Source: Dongia deserti
GTDB taxonomy: Bacteria; Pseudomonadota; Alphaproteobacteria; Dongiales; Dongiaceae
Assembly (NCBI RefSeq): GCF_003574735.1
Contig: NZ_QORW01000001.1
Coordinates: 124,001-188,000 of the forward strand
Reading direction: 5' to 3'
DNA: 64,000 bases
Shown: positions 23,179-32,002 of the stretch, piece by piece
Layout: every line of letters starts with the position of its first letter
Position numbering within the stretch: the stretch's first letter is position 1
Translations under genes and position numbers: made by a program
The notes under the pieces: generated by a model
What the model was told of the DNA's origin: nothing
Database searches by the model: none
What the model saw: the letters and a program-made list of their open reading frames with translations, nothing else

Positions 23179-24442
23179 ATCCAATAGCACAGCAAAGCTC
23201 ATCACCTTCGGCTGCCGGCTGAACGCCTTCGAGACCGAGGTCATGCGCGGCCACGCCACCGCAGCCGGGCTGGGCGATGCGGTCATCGTCAACACCTGCG
23301 CCGTGACGGCGGAGGCGGAGCGTCAGGCGCGGCAAGCGATCCGCAAAGCGCGGCGCGAGAATCCCGGCGCGCGCATCATCGCGACCGGCTGCGCGGTGCA
23401 GATCGCGCCCGACCGTTATGCGGCGATGCCGGAGATCGACCACCTCATCGGCAATGAAGAGAAGCTGAAGGCAGAGAGCTTCTTCGCGCTCGCCGGCAGG
23501 GACGCCCCGCGGGTTGCGGTCGCCGACATCATGGGCGTCAAGGAAACGGCCGGGCATCTGATCTCTGGCTATGCCGAGCGGACGCGGGCCTTTGTCGAGG
23601 TCCAGCAGGGCTGCGACCATCGCTGCACCTTCTGCATCATTCCCTATGGGCGCGGCAACAACCGCTCGGTGCCGATGGGCGAGGTAGTCGCGCAGGTTCG
23701 CACGCTGGTCGAGAACGGCGTCAAGGAAGTGGTGCTGACCGGCGTCGACATCACCGGCTATGGCGGCGACCTGCCGGGGCAGCCGAGCCTGGGCCAATTG
23801 TGCCGGCGGCTGCTGGCCTTGGTGCCGGGTCTGCCGCGCTTGCGCTTGAGCTCCATCGATGTGGTCGAGGTGGACGCGGACCTCGAGCGTTTGATCGCCG
23901 AGGAGCCGCGGCTGATGCCGCATCTGCATCTGAGCCTGCAGGCGGGCGACGACATGATCCTGAAGCGTATGAAGCGGCGGCACCTGCGTGACGACGCGAT
24001 CCGCTTCTGCCGCGAAATACGCGCCCTGCGCCCGGACATCGTGTTCGGCGCGGACCTGATCGCCGGCTTCCCGACCGAGACCGAGGCGATGTTCGCCAAT
24101 TCCCTGGCGCTGGTCGAGGAATGCGGCCTCACTTTCCTGCATGTCTTCCCGTTCTCGGCACGGGTCGGGACGCCGGCCGCCCGCATGCCGCAATTGGCAG
24201 GGCCGGTGCGTAAGGAACGGGCGGCGCGGCTGCGGGCAGCGGGGCAGCAGGCGCTCGGCCGCTATCTCGCCAGCAGGATCGGGGCTGAGACGCGACTCCT
24301 TGTCGAGCGCAGCGAGGACGGCGAGGCGTTCGGCCACAATGACCATTTCGCGCCTGTCCGCCTCAAGGGGAGCGCACCGCAGGGGGCGATTGTTGATGCG
24401 CGGGTGACCGCCGCCACGGAAGAACTTCTGATCGCCGCATGA
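23171..24442 (+). CDS. mtaB: tRNA (N6-threonylcarbamoyladenosine(37)-C2) methylthiotransferase MtaB
   Basis: Radical SAM methylthiotransferase that converts t6A37 to ms2t6A37 in ANN-decoding tRNAs. The N-terminal UPF0004 domain starts ITFGCRLNAFETEVM, with further cluster cysteines in NTCAVT and ATGCAV. The radical SAM site is QQGCDHRCTFCIIPYGRG (CxxxCxxC). A TRAM-like tail follows. A TTG at 23171 with GGAG 7 nt upstream is taken as the start, overlapping the dapF stop. Another TTG at 23150 is possible. It overlaps ftsY by ATGA. Confidence 0.95.
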   Translation: MPESNSTAKLITFGCRLNAFETEVMRGHATAAGLGDAVIVNTCAVTAEAERQARQAIRKARRENPGARIIATGCAVQIAPDRYAAMPEIDHLIGNEEKLKAESFFALAGRDAPRVAVADIMGVKETAGHLISGYAERTRAFVEVQQGCDHRCTFCIIPYGRGNNRSVPMGEVVAQVRTLVENGVKEVVLTGVDITGYGGDLPGQPSLGQLCRRLLALVPGLPRLRLSSIDVVEVDADLERLIAEEPRLMPHLHLSLQAGDDMILKRMKRRHLRDDAIRFCREIRALRPDIVFGADLIAGFPTETEAMFANSLALVEECGLTFLHVFPFSARVGTPAARMPQLAGPVRKERAARLRAAGQQALGRYLASRIGAETRLLVERSEDGEAFGHNDHFAPVRLKGSAPQGAIVDARVTAATEELLIAA

Positions 24443-25377
24443 CTCTCGAAACCTCGGAAACCGAAAAGCGCGGATGGTTCCAGCGCCTGAAGGCGGGCCT
24501 TACGCGCACCTCCACCAAGATCACCGGCAGCATCACCGGCATCTTCACCAAGAAGAAGCTGGATCGCGCGCTGCTGGAGGAACTGGAGGAGGCGCTGATC
24601 GCTGCCGACATGGGCCCTGCGACCGCCGCGCGCCTGACCGAGGCGCTCGCCAAGGATCGCTTCGACAAGGAGATCACCGAGCAGGAGGTGCGCGAGGTCT
24701 TCGCCACGGAGATCGCCAACATCCTGAAGCCGGTAGCCCAGCCGCTAGTCTTGAGCGACCGCGAGCCCCACGTCGTGTTGGTGATCGGCGTCAACGGCTC
24801 GGGCAAGACCACGACCATCGGCAAGCTGGCGCAGAACTATAAGCGCGCCGGCAAGAATGTGATGCTCGCGGCCGGCGACACCTTCCGCGCGGCGGCGGTC
24901 GAACAGCTCAAGATCTGGGGCGAGCGCGCGGGCGTGAAAGTCGTAGCCCGCGAGGCCGGCGCCGATGCCGCCGGCCTGGCCTATGACGCCCTGGCCGCCG
25001 CTAAGGCGGAGGGCGCTGACCTGCTGCTGATCGATACCGCCGGGCGGCTGCAGAACAAGACCGACCTGATGGCAGAGCTGCAGAAGATCATCCGCGTGAT
25101 CCGCAAGCTCGATCCCGAAGCGCCGCACAGCACGCTGCTGGTTCTGGACGCGACCACCGGCCAGAACGCCCACTCCCAGGTGGAGATCTTCAAGGCCATG
25201 TGCGACGTCACCGGCCTCGTCATCACCAAGCTCGACGGCTCCGCCAAAGGCGGCGTGCTGGTGGCCCTCGCCGAGAAATTCAAGCTGCCGGTCCACGCCG
25301 TCGGCGTCGGTGAGACGGCCGACGACCTGCGCCCGTTCGACGCCGAGGTGTTCGCGAAGGATCTGATGGACGTGTGA
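24439..25377 (+). CDS. ftsY: Signal recognition particle receptor FtsY
   Basis: SRP-docking GTPase that targets ribosome-nascent-chain complexes to the membrane, 312 aa. The G1 loop is [15 protein letters not shown], with [20 protein letters not shown] and [10 protein letters not shown] following in order. The N-terminus is short and lacks the long acidic A domain of the E. coli protein, as is usual in alphaproteobacteria. It is coupled to mtaB by a 4-nt overlap and converges on the next gene, with stops 2 bp apart. Confidence 0.98.
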   Translation: MTLETSETEKRGWFQRLKAGLTRTSTKITGSITGIFTKKKLDRALLEELEEALIAADMGPATAARLTEALAKDRFDKEITEQEVREVFATEIANILKPVAQPLVLSDREPHVVLVIGVNGSGKTTTIGKLAQNYKRAGKNVMLAAGDTFRAAAVEQLKIWGERAGVKVVAREAGADAAGLAYDALAAAKAEGADLLLIDTAGRLQNKTDLMAELQKIIRVIRKLDPEAPHSTLLVLDATTGQNAHSQVEIFKAMCDVTGLVITKLDGSAKGGVLVALAEKFKLPVHAVGVGETADDLRPFDAEVFAKDLMDV

Positions 25378-25379
25378 GC

Positions 25380-26144
25380 CTATTGGTCGCCGGATGCCGG
25401 TTGTAACCAATATGATAGGATACGCGCGCGCATAAGCTCGTAGACGTACATTGCCAAGCTGGTGTTGCCGCCCTGAATCAGGGCTCGCATATGATGATCG
25501 CCCAGCCGAGACAGCACGCTGCACGCACGCAATTTGCCACGGGAGTCACCGAACCCCACGGCCGAACAGACCAGAAGATAGTCGAGCGATCCCTCGCTGG
25601 TCCGGACCCGGAACTCGTAATCCAGCCGAGGCCCATTGTTCTCGGGAATTACGAAAGCGGCCGAGAACAAATCACCCCGCACACGCGTGAACGTCAGAGA
25701 GCGCATATCTTCCCCGGTGCGATAATATTCTGCCTGGAAGCTGTCCCCACCCTGAAGCGACGCGAGCGCAGTGGCGATCTCCCGATTTGCCCTGGCCTGA
25801 CGCCAGTCGTCACGGGCTCTCCAATGCTTGCGAGGATATATATACATCAAGACAGAAACGGCGTTATCCGGCCAATCGCCGTCCTTGTCGAGCGACCGGT
25901 CGAATTCCTCCCTCGAAACAGGCACTGAACCAAGCCAATATTGGCCAACAGTAAATCCAAAGGACAGATCGGCCTTGAACTCCATCGCGTGCGAATCTGC
26001 TGGCCAGCAGAATACGAGGTCGGCCAAGCCGACACGCTGCGTGCCCACCGGGCAATCATCAATCGAGTCGGTCGGCTTAGCCAAGGCCGAGGCCCCGACC
26101 AGACATAACAGGAGCACGCACACAGCTAGTCGCGAGCCCTTCAT
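25380..26144 (-). CDS. Hypothetical secreted protein
   Basis: Unrecognised protein of about 254 aa with a clear signal peptide (MKGSRLAVCVLLLCLVGASA, cleavage probably after ALA). The mature part has two cysteine-containing N-terminal elements (DDCPVG, VFCWPAD), a central tyrosine-rich segment and a C-terminal helix. ATG at 26144 fits the signal peptide; a start at 26210 would put 22 odd residues before it. A 7-bp inverted repeat at 25381-25412 overlaps its last codons and could end transcripts from both convergent genes. Confidence 0.7.
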   Translation of the reverse strand: MKGSRLAVCVLLLCLVGASALAKPTDSIDDCPVGTQRVGLADLVFCWPADSHAMEFKADLSFGFTVGQYWLGSVPVSREEFDRSLDKDGDWPDNAVSVLMYIYPRKHWRARDDWRQARANREIATALASLQGGDSFQAEYYRTGEDMRSLTFTRVRGDLFSAAFVIPENNGPRLDYEFRVRTSEGSLDYLLVCSAVGFGDSRGKLRACSVLSRLGDHHMRALIQGGNTSLAMYVYELMRARILSYWLQPASGDQ

Positions 26145-26234
26145 ATGACTACGATACTCCCCAAGGGGCGGCGTCGACCGTAGGTAGACTAGTGGCGACC
26201 AGACTACCATTCAAGCTTGAGGGGCGGCTAACCT

Positions 26235-27107
26235 ATGAAGGGTGAAAAGAACGCCGGCGTCAAACGCTCACGCCAAACAAGCGCTGGCCTTGGAAGGCCA
26301 GGCGGGAGCCGCGAAACCTATTCGGACTTCCTGCAGCTGGACATCCTGCTCAATCTGCAGGCGACGTTGCATGATCCGCCGCAGCGCGACGAATTGCTGT
26401 TCATCGTGATCCATCAGGTGAGCGAATTGTGGCTGAAGCTGATGCATCATGAGCTCAGCGAGGCGCGGCGCGAGATCGCGCAGGACGAGCTGCCGCAGGC
26501 GCTGAAGCATTTCGCGCGGGTGAAGGCGATCCAGGAGCAGTTGATCGCCGCCTGGAAAGTGCTGAACACCATGACGCCGGCCGACTATCTGGAGTTCCGC
26601 CACGTGCTCGGCACATCCTCCGGATTCCAGAGCTGGGGCTATCGGCTGGTCGAATACATCCTCGGCAACAAGGATGCGTCCTACATCGACGTTCATCGGC
26701 GCGACCCCAAGATCGTTGCACGCCTGGAAGCGGTCCTGGCTGAACCGTCGCTCTACGACGAGGTCCTGCGGCTGCTGGCGCGGCGCGGCTTCAAGCTGCC
26801 GGCGACGGTCGTCAAGCGCGATTGGCGCAAGCCATTCGCCGGGCACAAGGCTGCGGTCGAGGCCTGGCTTACCATCTATCGCCATCCGCGCGATCATTGG
26901 GAGCTCTACGACCTCGCCGAGAAGCTGATGGACATGGAGATGCTGTTCCAGCGCTGGCGCTTCGATCACGTAAGCGCCGTGGAGCGTGTCATCGGCCATC
27001 AGCCCGGGACAGGCGGCTCCAGCGGCGTTGCGTTCCTCAAGAAAGCGCTCGACCTGCGGTTCTTCCATGACCTCTATGAGGTGCGGAATCGCCTGATTTA
27101 TGGATAG
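26235..27107 (+). CDS. kynA: Tryptophan 2,3-dioxygenase
   Basis: Haem enzyme opening the indole ring of L-tryptophan to N-formylkynurenine, first step of the kynurenine pathway, 290 aa. Diagnostic blocks are YSDFLQLDILLNLQ, RDELLFIVIHQVSELWLKLM and the C-terminal RFDHVSAVERVIGHQPGTGG with GSSGVAFL, containing the proximal His region. No kynureninase or formamidase gene is adjacent. The PLP dehydratase follows 9 bp downstream, so the two are probably co-transcribed. Confidence 0.96.
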   Translation: MKGEKNAGVKRSRQTSAGLGRPGGSRETYSDFLQLDILLNLQATLHDPPQRDELLFIVIHQVSELWLKLMHHELSEARREIAQDELPQALKHFARVKAIQEQLIAAWKVLNTMTPADYLEFRHVLGTSSGFQSWGYRLVEYILGNKDASYIDVHRRDPKIVARLEAVLAEPSLYDEVLRLLARRGFKLPATVVKRDWRKPFAGHKAAVEAWLTIYRHPRDHWELYDLAEKLMDMEMLFQRWRFDHVSAVERVIGHQPGTGGSSGVAFLKKALDLRFFHDLYEVRNRLIYG

Positions 27108-27116
27108 GACGCAGCC

Positions 27117-28112
27117 ATGAACAAAAACTGGCCCACGCTTTCCGACATCCGCGCGACGCAGGCGTTGCTGGCGCCGCATGTGGTGCGCACGCCGACGGTG
27201 CCGTGGGTGTCACCAACACTGGAGCGGCTGCTTGGCAATGATGCCAAGCTGTTCCTGAAGCTCGAGCTGTTCCAGGTGACCGGCACGTTCAAGGCGCGCG
27301 GGGCGTTGACTTGGGCGTTGTCGCTGACGCCCGAGCAGAAAGGGCGCGGCATCACGGCGGTCAGCGCCGGCAATCACGCGATCGCCGCCGCCTTCGCGGC
27401 CAAGGCGGTGGGCGCGCCCGCCAAGATCATCGTGCTGAAAAGCGCCAACCCTCTGCGCCTCGCCATGGCACGAGACCTGGGTGCGGACATCGTGATCGCG
27501 GAGAACGGGCCTGAAGGCTTTGCGATTGCCGACCGGCTGGTGAAGGAAGAGGGCTTGACCTTCATCCATCCGTTCGACGGACCCAATGTCGCACGGGGCA
27601 CCGGCACCTTGGGTGCGGAGATCGCGGACGACGTGCCGGACCTGGATGCCGTGGTGGTCGCGGTCGGCGGCGGAGGTCTCGCATCCGGCATGGCGCGGGC
27701 GATCAAGCTGCTGCAGCCCACCTGCAAGGTCTATGGCGTCGAGCCGGTCGGCGCGCCCAAAATGCGCCGTTCGTTCGATGAGGGCGCGCCAGTGAAGCTG
27801 GACCGCATCGACACGATCGCGGATTCGCTCGCGCCACCGATGTCGCTGCCCTACGGCTTCGAACTGGCGCGCGCGCACATGGACGACATCGTGCTGGTCG
27901 ACGACGATGCCATGTGCGCCGCGCTGGCTCTGCTGCAGACAGAGGCCAAGCTGGCAGTCGAGCCGGCTGCGGCGGCTGCGACCGCGGCCGCCATGGGACC
28001 ACTGCGCGAGCGCCTTGCCGGCAAGCGCGTCTGCCTCGTCATCTGCGGCGCCAACATCGATGCGGAGACCTATGGCGCTCTGCTGGCGCGCGGCCGGCGA
28101 AACCTGGCCTGA
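27117..28112 (+). CDS. PLP-dependent threonine/serine dehydratase-like protein
   Basis: Fold-type II PLP enzyme, 331 aa. The Schiff-base lysine is in FQVTGTFKARGA, the cofactor asparagine loop in SAGNHAIAAAFAA, and the glycine-rich phosphate loop in VAVGGGGLASGMA. Length matches single-domain catabolic threonine/serine dehydratases without an ACT domain; hydroxyaspartate dehydratase or serine racemase are alternatives. It follows kynA closely. Part of its 3' half (27811 to about 27930) recurs as a frameshifted fragment at 33320, beyond the carbohydrate operon. Confidence 0.88.
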   Translation: MNKNWPTLSDIRATQALLAPHVVRTPTVPWVSPTLERLLGNDAKLFLKLELFQVTGTFKARGALTWALSLTPEQKGRGITAVSAGNHAIAAAFAAKAVGAPAKIIVLKSANPLRLAMARDLGADIVIAENGPEGFAIADRLVKEEGLTFIHPFDGPNVARGTGTLGAEIADDVPDLDAVVVAVGGGGLASGMARAIKLLQPTCKVYGVEPVGAPKMRRSFDEGAPVKLDRIDTIADSLAPPMSLPYGFELARAHMDDIVLVDDDAMCAALALLQTEAKLAVEPAAAAATAAAMGPLRERLAGKRVCLVICGANIDAETYGALLARGRRNLA

Positions 28113-28188
28113 TCACCGCCTCGCTCCTCCTGCACAAGTGTGACCGTTAGAGGGTCGCCGGCTCCGTCAGAAGACCCCGGCCCCGCAA

Positions 28189-28265
28189 AATAGTCCTGTT
28201 GCAAAATGTTGACTATTGAGCGATTTTGCCAATATTCGACCGTCAGGATTGCGAATTATTGCAAT
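28189..28265. promoter_or_regulatory. Candidate promoter/operator region of the carbohydrate operon
   Basis: AT-rich patch in GC-rich surroundings just before the first operon gene. It holds a perfect 7-bp dyad (AATAGTC at 28189-28195, GACTATT at 28211-28217), a near-dyad TTGCAAAAT/ATTTTGCCAA (28199-28232) and an ATTGC/GCAAT dyad (28248-28265). The DeoR-family protein encoded in the operon is the obvious candidate ligand; that is inference. Confidence 0.45.
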
Positions 28266-28303
28266 TTGCGTGAGCTCGAATCGGTCGTGATGGCGGAGGC
28301 GCA

Positions 28304-28996
28304 GTGGATTTCATTTTCATGCTCACGCGGCAGGACCGGACCATCGCCGACTGCCTGGCCGTGCTCGACCTCATCCTGCCGTTGAAGCTGCGGCACATCG
28401 GCTTCAAGGATGTCGGTGTCGACAAGCAGACGCTGAGCATGCTGGCGGAGCGCATCCGCAAGTCAGGCGCCATCTCTTACATGGAGGTTGTCAGCACCAG
28501 TCCGGAAGATGCGCTCAATTCCGCGCGTGTCGCCGTCGAGCTCGGCGTCGATCGGCTGTTGGGCGGCACCGACGTCGTGCGGACTCAGGAGATCCTGGGC
28601 GACAGCGGCATCTCCTATTTCCCGTTCTGCGGCTTCCCGAGCGGCCATCCGACCAGGCTCGGCGGGCGGCCGGACCAGATCGAGGCACATTGCCGCCGGT
28701 TCATCGCGCAGGGTTGTGCCGGGACCGACCTGCTGGCCTATCGCGCGACCTCGGCCGATCCGATCGAACTCGTCAAGGCGGCGCGCCGCGGTCTTGGAAA
28801 GAAATACTTGATCGTGGCTGGCAGCGTGTCCACGGCTGATCAGATCGCCGCGTTGCACCAGGCCGGGGCTGATGCCTTCACCATCGGATCGGCCGTGTTC
28901 GACGGCTCCTACGCCGAGAGTATGGGATCCATTGTGTCCCAGGTCGCCGCCATAGAGGCTGATTGTGCGGCCGCATCGAGAGCCGATGCTGGATGA
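28304..28996 (+). CDS. Beta/alpha-barrel protein, aldolase-like, function unassigned
   Basis: First gene of the operon, 230 aa. The sequence reads as a TIM barrel: regular strand/helix alternation, strand ends such as IGFKDVGV, LLGGTDVV and AGTDLLA, and a C-terminal phosphate-binding pair (IVAGSVSTADQI and AFTIGSAVF) typical of enzymes that bind phosphorylated substrates. A sugar-phosphate aldolase or epimerase role is plausible but no specific family signature is certain. GTG start at 28304 with GGAGG 4 nt upstream. The stop overlaps the deoR-like gene (ATGA). Confidence 0.7.
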   Translation: MDFIFMLTRQDRTIADCLAVLDLILPLKLRHIGFKDVGVDKQTLSMLAERIRKSGAISYMEVVSTSPEDALNSARVAVELGVDRLLGGTDVVRTQEILGDSGISYFPFCGFPSGHPTRLGGRPDQIEAHCRRFIAQGCAGTDLLAYRATSADPIELVKAARRGLGKKYLIVAGSVSTADQIAALHQAGADAFTIGSAVFDGSYAESMGSIVSQVAAIEADCAAASRADAG

Positions 28997-29796
28997 AGCC
29001 GATCGCCGAATTGAGGGACTCACGCGTGCTCGCCGAAGAACGACAGCGACTTATCCTCTCGATGGTGAATGATCGAGGCTCGATCTCCATCACGGAGATC
29101 CAGCGCAAGCTGAACGTCTCGCGCGAGACTATCCGCCGCGACCTGGTCGCCATGGCTGACAGCCAGCTTCTGCGCAAGACTCACGGTGGCGCACTTTCGC
29201 TGGAGCAGCGCGAGCCAGAGATGGCGGTACGCCAAGTCACCAATATCGAGGCCAAGCGCGCCATCGGCCGCTTGGCCGCCGGCCTGGTGCCCGACGGCGC
29301 ATCGGTGATCCTGGCCAGCGGAACCACCACCCAAGCGGTCGCTGAGGCCTTGATGGCACGGCGCGAGTTGACGGTCTTCACCAATAGCGTCTTCATCTGC
29401 GGGAAGTTGATGGGACGCAACGGCAACCGCGTCTACATGCTGGGCGGCGAGATCCAGCCAAGCAATGGCGCCACCCTGGGTCGCGATGCCACCGAGATGC
29501 TGGCACACTATTTCGCGGATTTCGGCTTCATCGGAGCGGGCGCGATCTCGCCGGCCGGCTGGCTGATGGACTACACGCGTGAAGAGGGTGAGTTGCATAG
29601 CCGCATACTGATGACCGCCCGCACCGCCGCTGTCGTCGCCGATCACGGAAAGTTCGGGCGCTTCGCCCCGATCCGCGTCGGCAATTTCGAGAGGGCAACA
29701 CACCTGATCACGGATGTGACGCCGGAGCCCGAAATCACCAATGCACTGGCCCATCTGCCGCTCGAGGTCCTGGTTGCGGACAAGGACACCGCCTGA
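28993..29796 (+). CDS. DeoR/GlpR-family transcriptional regulator
   Basis: Sugar-phosphate-responsive repressor, 267 aa. The N-terminal winged helix contains ISITEIQRKLNVSRETIRRDL, the DeoR recognition helix, followed by KTHGGAL. The C-terminal DeoRC sensor domain has DGASVILASGTTT and the VVADHGKFGRF motif of the phosphosugar-binding fold. ATG at 28993 overlaps the preceding stop. Encoded inside the operon, it is the likely autorepressor acting at dyads near 28189-28265. Confidence 0.92.
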   Translation: MKPIAELRDSRVLAEERQRLILSMVNDRGSISITEIQRKLNVSRETIRRDLVAMADSQLLRKTHGGALSLEQREPEMAVRQVTNIEAKRAIGRLAAGLVPDGASVILASGTTTQAVAEALMARRELTVFTNSVFICGKLMGRNGNRVYMLGGEIQPSNGATLGRDATEMLAHYFADFGFIGAGAISPAGWLMDYTREEGELHSRILMTARTAAVVADHGKFGRFAPIRVGNFERATHLITDVTPEPEITNALAHLPLEVLVADKDTA

Positions 29797-29818
29797 TCGG
29801 CAAGAACGGAGTCTGATC

Positions 29819-30478
29819 GTGAAATACGAAACGGAGCGGCGCGACATCGTCAAGGCATGCTTGTACATGAATCGCCGGGGCATCAATCAAGGGACGTCCG
29901 GCAATATCAGCGTACGCGTGAACGAAGGATTCCTGCTCACGCCCTCCGGCATGGCTTATGACGAGATGAAGGCGAGCGACATCGTGCTGATGCGGCCCGA
30001 CGGCAGTCATGTCGGCAAGCGCAAGCCGTCCAGTGAATGGCGGTTTCATCACGCACTGATGACGAGCCGTGCGGAAATCAGCGCGGTGGTGCACACCCAT
30101 TCCATGTTCGCGACGACCCTCTCCTGCCTCGGCCTCGAGAGCCCGGCCATGCATTACATGATCGCGGCCGCCGGTGGGGGAAACATCCGGTGCGCGCCTT
30201 ATGCCACCTACGGGACCCAAGAGACCGCCGACAACGCGGTGAAAGCGCTTCAGGACCGCAATGCCTGCCTGCTCGCCAATCACGGCATGATCGTCGTTGG
30301 ACGCAATCTCAAGAAGGCGATGTGGCTGGCGGTCGAGGTGGAGACCTTGGCCGCGCAATACTGGCGTGCGCTGCAGGTCGGCAAACCCAACATCCTGCCG
30401 AAAGCGGAGGTTCGTCGCGTCATGGACAAGTTCAAGACCTACGGTCAGGTCGGAGAACCGGTGGCCGCATGCTGCTAG
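29819..30478 (+). CDS. Class II aldolase/adducin-family protein (L-fuculose-phosphate-aldolase-like)
   Basis: Zinc-dependent aldolase fold, 219 aa. It has NQGTSGNISVRV (phosphate loop), TPSGMAYDEM, SSEWRFHHALM (catalytic Glu), the zinc pair in VVHTHSMFAT and the third zinc His in LLANHGMIVVG. It probably cleaves a ketose 1-phosphate to DHAP and an aldehyde, or the reverse. GTG at 29819 has GGAG 7 nt upstream. It lies 22 bp after deoR and is followed by an FGGY kinase, the usual kinase-then-aldolase logic of deoxysugar or tetritol catabolism. Confidence 0.9.
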   Translation: MKYETERRDIVKACLYMNRRGINQGTSGNISVRVNEGFLLTPSGMAYDEMKASDIVLMRPDGSHVGKRKPSSEWRFHHALMTSRAEISAVVHTHSMFATTLSCLGLESPAMHYMIAAAGGGNIRCAPYATYGTQETADNAVKALQDRNACLLANHGMIVVGRNLKKAMWLAVEVETLAAQYWRALQVGKPNILPKAEVRRVMDKFKTYGQVGEPVAACC

Positions 30479-30513
30479 CATACGTCGCCTCTGTCAGCGA
30501 AGGCTGAGCCGGC

Positions 30514-31980
30514 ATGCTCGTCGGCGCCGACATCGGCACGCAGAGCCTCAAGGTTGTGATCCTTGACCCGGCGCTGCGGATCGTCGGTCAGTCGGCGAAG
30601 TGCTATCGGCCGAGCTACCCGAAACCCGGATGGGTCGAACAGGCGCCCACCTTGTGGACGGACGCGTTGGGGCCGGCCATCTCCGAAGCGCTCAGCTCCG
30701 CAGAGGTCGCACCGACCGAGATAAAGGCCATGGGATTTTGCGGCCAGCTGGACGGCTGCATCGCGGTCGATGCCAGCGGCGCGCCCTTGTCGCCATGCCT
30801 GATCTGGATGGACCGGCGCGCGACCGCCGAAATTGAAGATATCCCGGCCGCTCTGGTGCGCGACGAATGCGGATTGGTGCTGGATCCCGGCCATCTCGCG
30901 GCGAAAGCGCGCTGGCTGGCACGGCACCTGGGCCGCGAGGCGGCGATCGCGCGATTTCACCAGCCGGTTTCCTACGTGGTCGAGCAGCTGACCGGAATCG
31001 CGGTCATCGGTCACGCGCTGGCATCGACCAGCATGCTCTATTGCCTCGATCGTCGCGGCTATGCGCAGGCCTTGCTCGACAGGTTCGAGTTGTCCGAAAC
31101 GCAGTTGCCACCGATCGCCGAAGCGGAAACGTGCGCCGGCCGCATCAACCAGCGCGGCGCAGCGCTGACCGGTCTGCCTGCGGGCTTGCCGGTGGCGGTC
31201 GGAACCGGCGATGACTTCGGGACACCGCTCGGCGCCGGTTTCAATGCACCCGGCCGGGTCGCCGTGGTTCTCGGCACCGGCGAGGTTGTCGGCGGCCTGC
31301 ACCCGGTGGCCTTGCGCGACGAGAGCGGATTGCTGGAAACGCATGCCTATCCCGGCGGCGCCTTCTTCATCGAGAATCCGGGTTGGTTCTCCGGTGGCGC
31401 CGTTGCCTGGATCAGCCAGCTCTTGAATGTTCCGGATCTCACCGCCCTCAACGCCCTCGCAGCCCAGGCGCCCGCTGGCGCTGCCGGCCTCAGCTTCATA
31501 CCGGCCCTGACCGGCGCGATGGCGCCCGAGTGGCAGCCCAGCGCACGGGGTTGCTTCTACGGCATGACTCCGGCCCATGGCCGCGAGCACATGATCCGCG
31601 CGGTGCTGGAAGGATGCGCGTTCGCCATGCGCGACGTCGTCGATCGCCTTGAGCAGATGGGCGTTGCGACGCGCTCCCTGCTGCTGATCGGCGGTGGTGC
31701 GCATAGCCGCCTCTGGTCACAGATGCGCGCGGATATCGTGCAGCGCCCTGCTGAACTGCCGCAACGCGTCGACAGCGCTCCGGTCGGCGCCGCCCTCCTG
31801 GCCGCAGTCGCGGGAGGCGTCGCGCGCGATCTGAACGAGGCCGTCGGCGCGCTCTCGGATGAGCACACCGAGATCGACCCAAGTCCGCGGGAAGCGTCCG
31901 CGTATGACGAGGCATACGACAAGTATCGCCAGCTGTTCCGCTCACTCAGGCCGCTCTTCGTGCAGCAGCAAAGCGACTAA
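30514..31980 (+). CDS. FGGY-family carbohydrate kinase
   Basis: ATP-dependent sugar or polyol kinase, 488 aa, with both actin-like domains: N-terminal LVGADIGTQSLKVVILDP, the substrate-side WMDRRATAE, and C-terminal VAVVLGTGEVVGG and LLLIGGGAHSRLWSQM. Overall pattern is nearest to xylulokinase-like members. In context it should phosphorylate the sugar later cleaved by the class II aldolase. It starts 35 bp after that gene. Confidence 0.92.
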   Translation: MLVGADIGTQSLKVVILDPALRIVGQSAKCYRPSYPKPGWVEQAPTLWTDALGPAISEALSSAEVAPTEIKAMGFCGQLDGCIAVDASGAPLSPCLIWMDRRATAEIEDIPAALVRDECGLVLDPGHLAAKARWLARHLGREAAIARFHQPVSYVVEQLTGIAVIGHALASTSMLYCLDRRGYAQALLDRFELSETQLPPIAEAETCAGRINQRGAALTGLPAGLPVAVGTGDDFGTPLGAGFNAPGRVAVVLGTGEVVGGLHPVALRDESGLLETHAYPGGAFFIENPGWFSGGAVAWISQLLNVPDLTALNALAAQAPAGAAGLSFIPALTGAMAPEWQPSARGCFYGMTPAHGREHMIRAVLEGCAFAMRDVVDRLEQMGVATRSLLLIGGGAHSRLWSQMRADIVQRPAELPQRVDSAPVGAALLAAVAGGVARDLNEAVGALSDEHTEIDPSPREASAYDEAYDKYRQLFRSLRPLFVQQQSD

Positions 31981-32002
31981 ACAAAAACAAGGACATTCTG
32001 GG

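Noticed and set aside
26235-28112. Complete kynurenine pathway operon
   Set aside because: Only kynA is present; the following PLP enzyme has fold-type II dehydratase motifs, not those of kynureninase.
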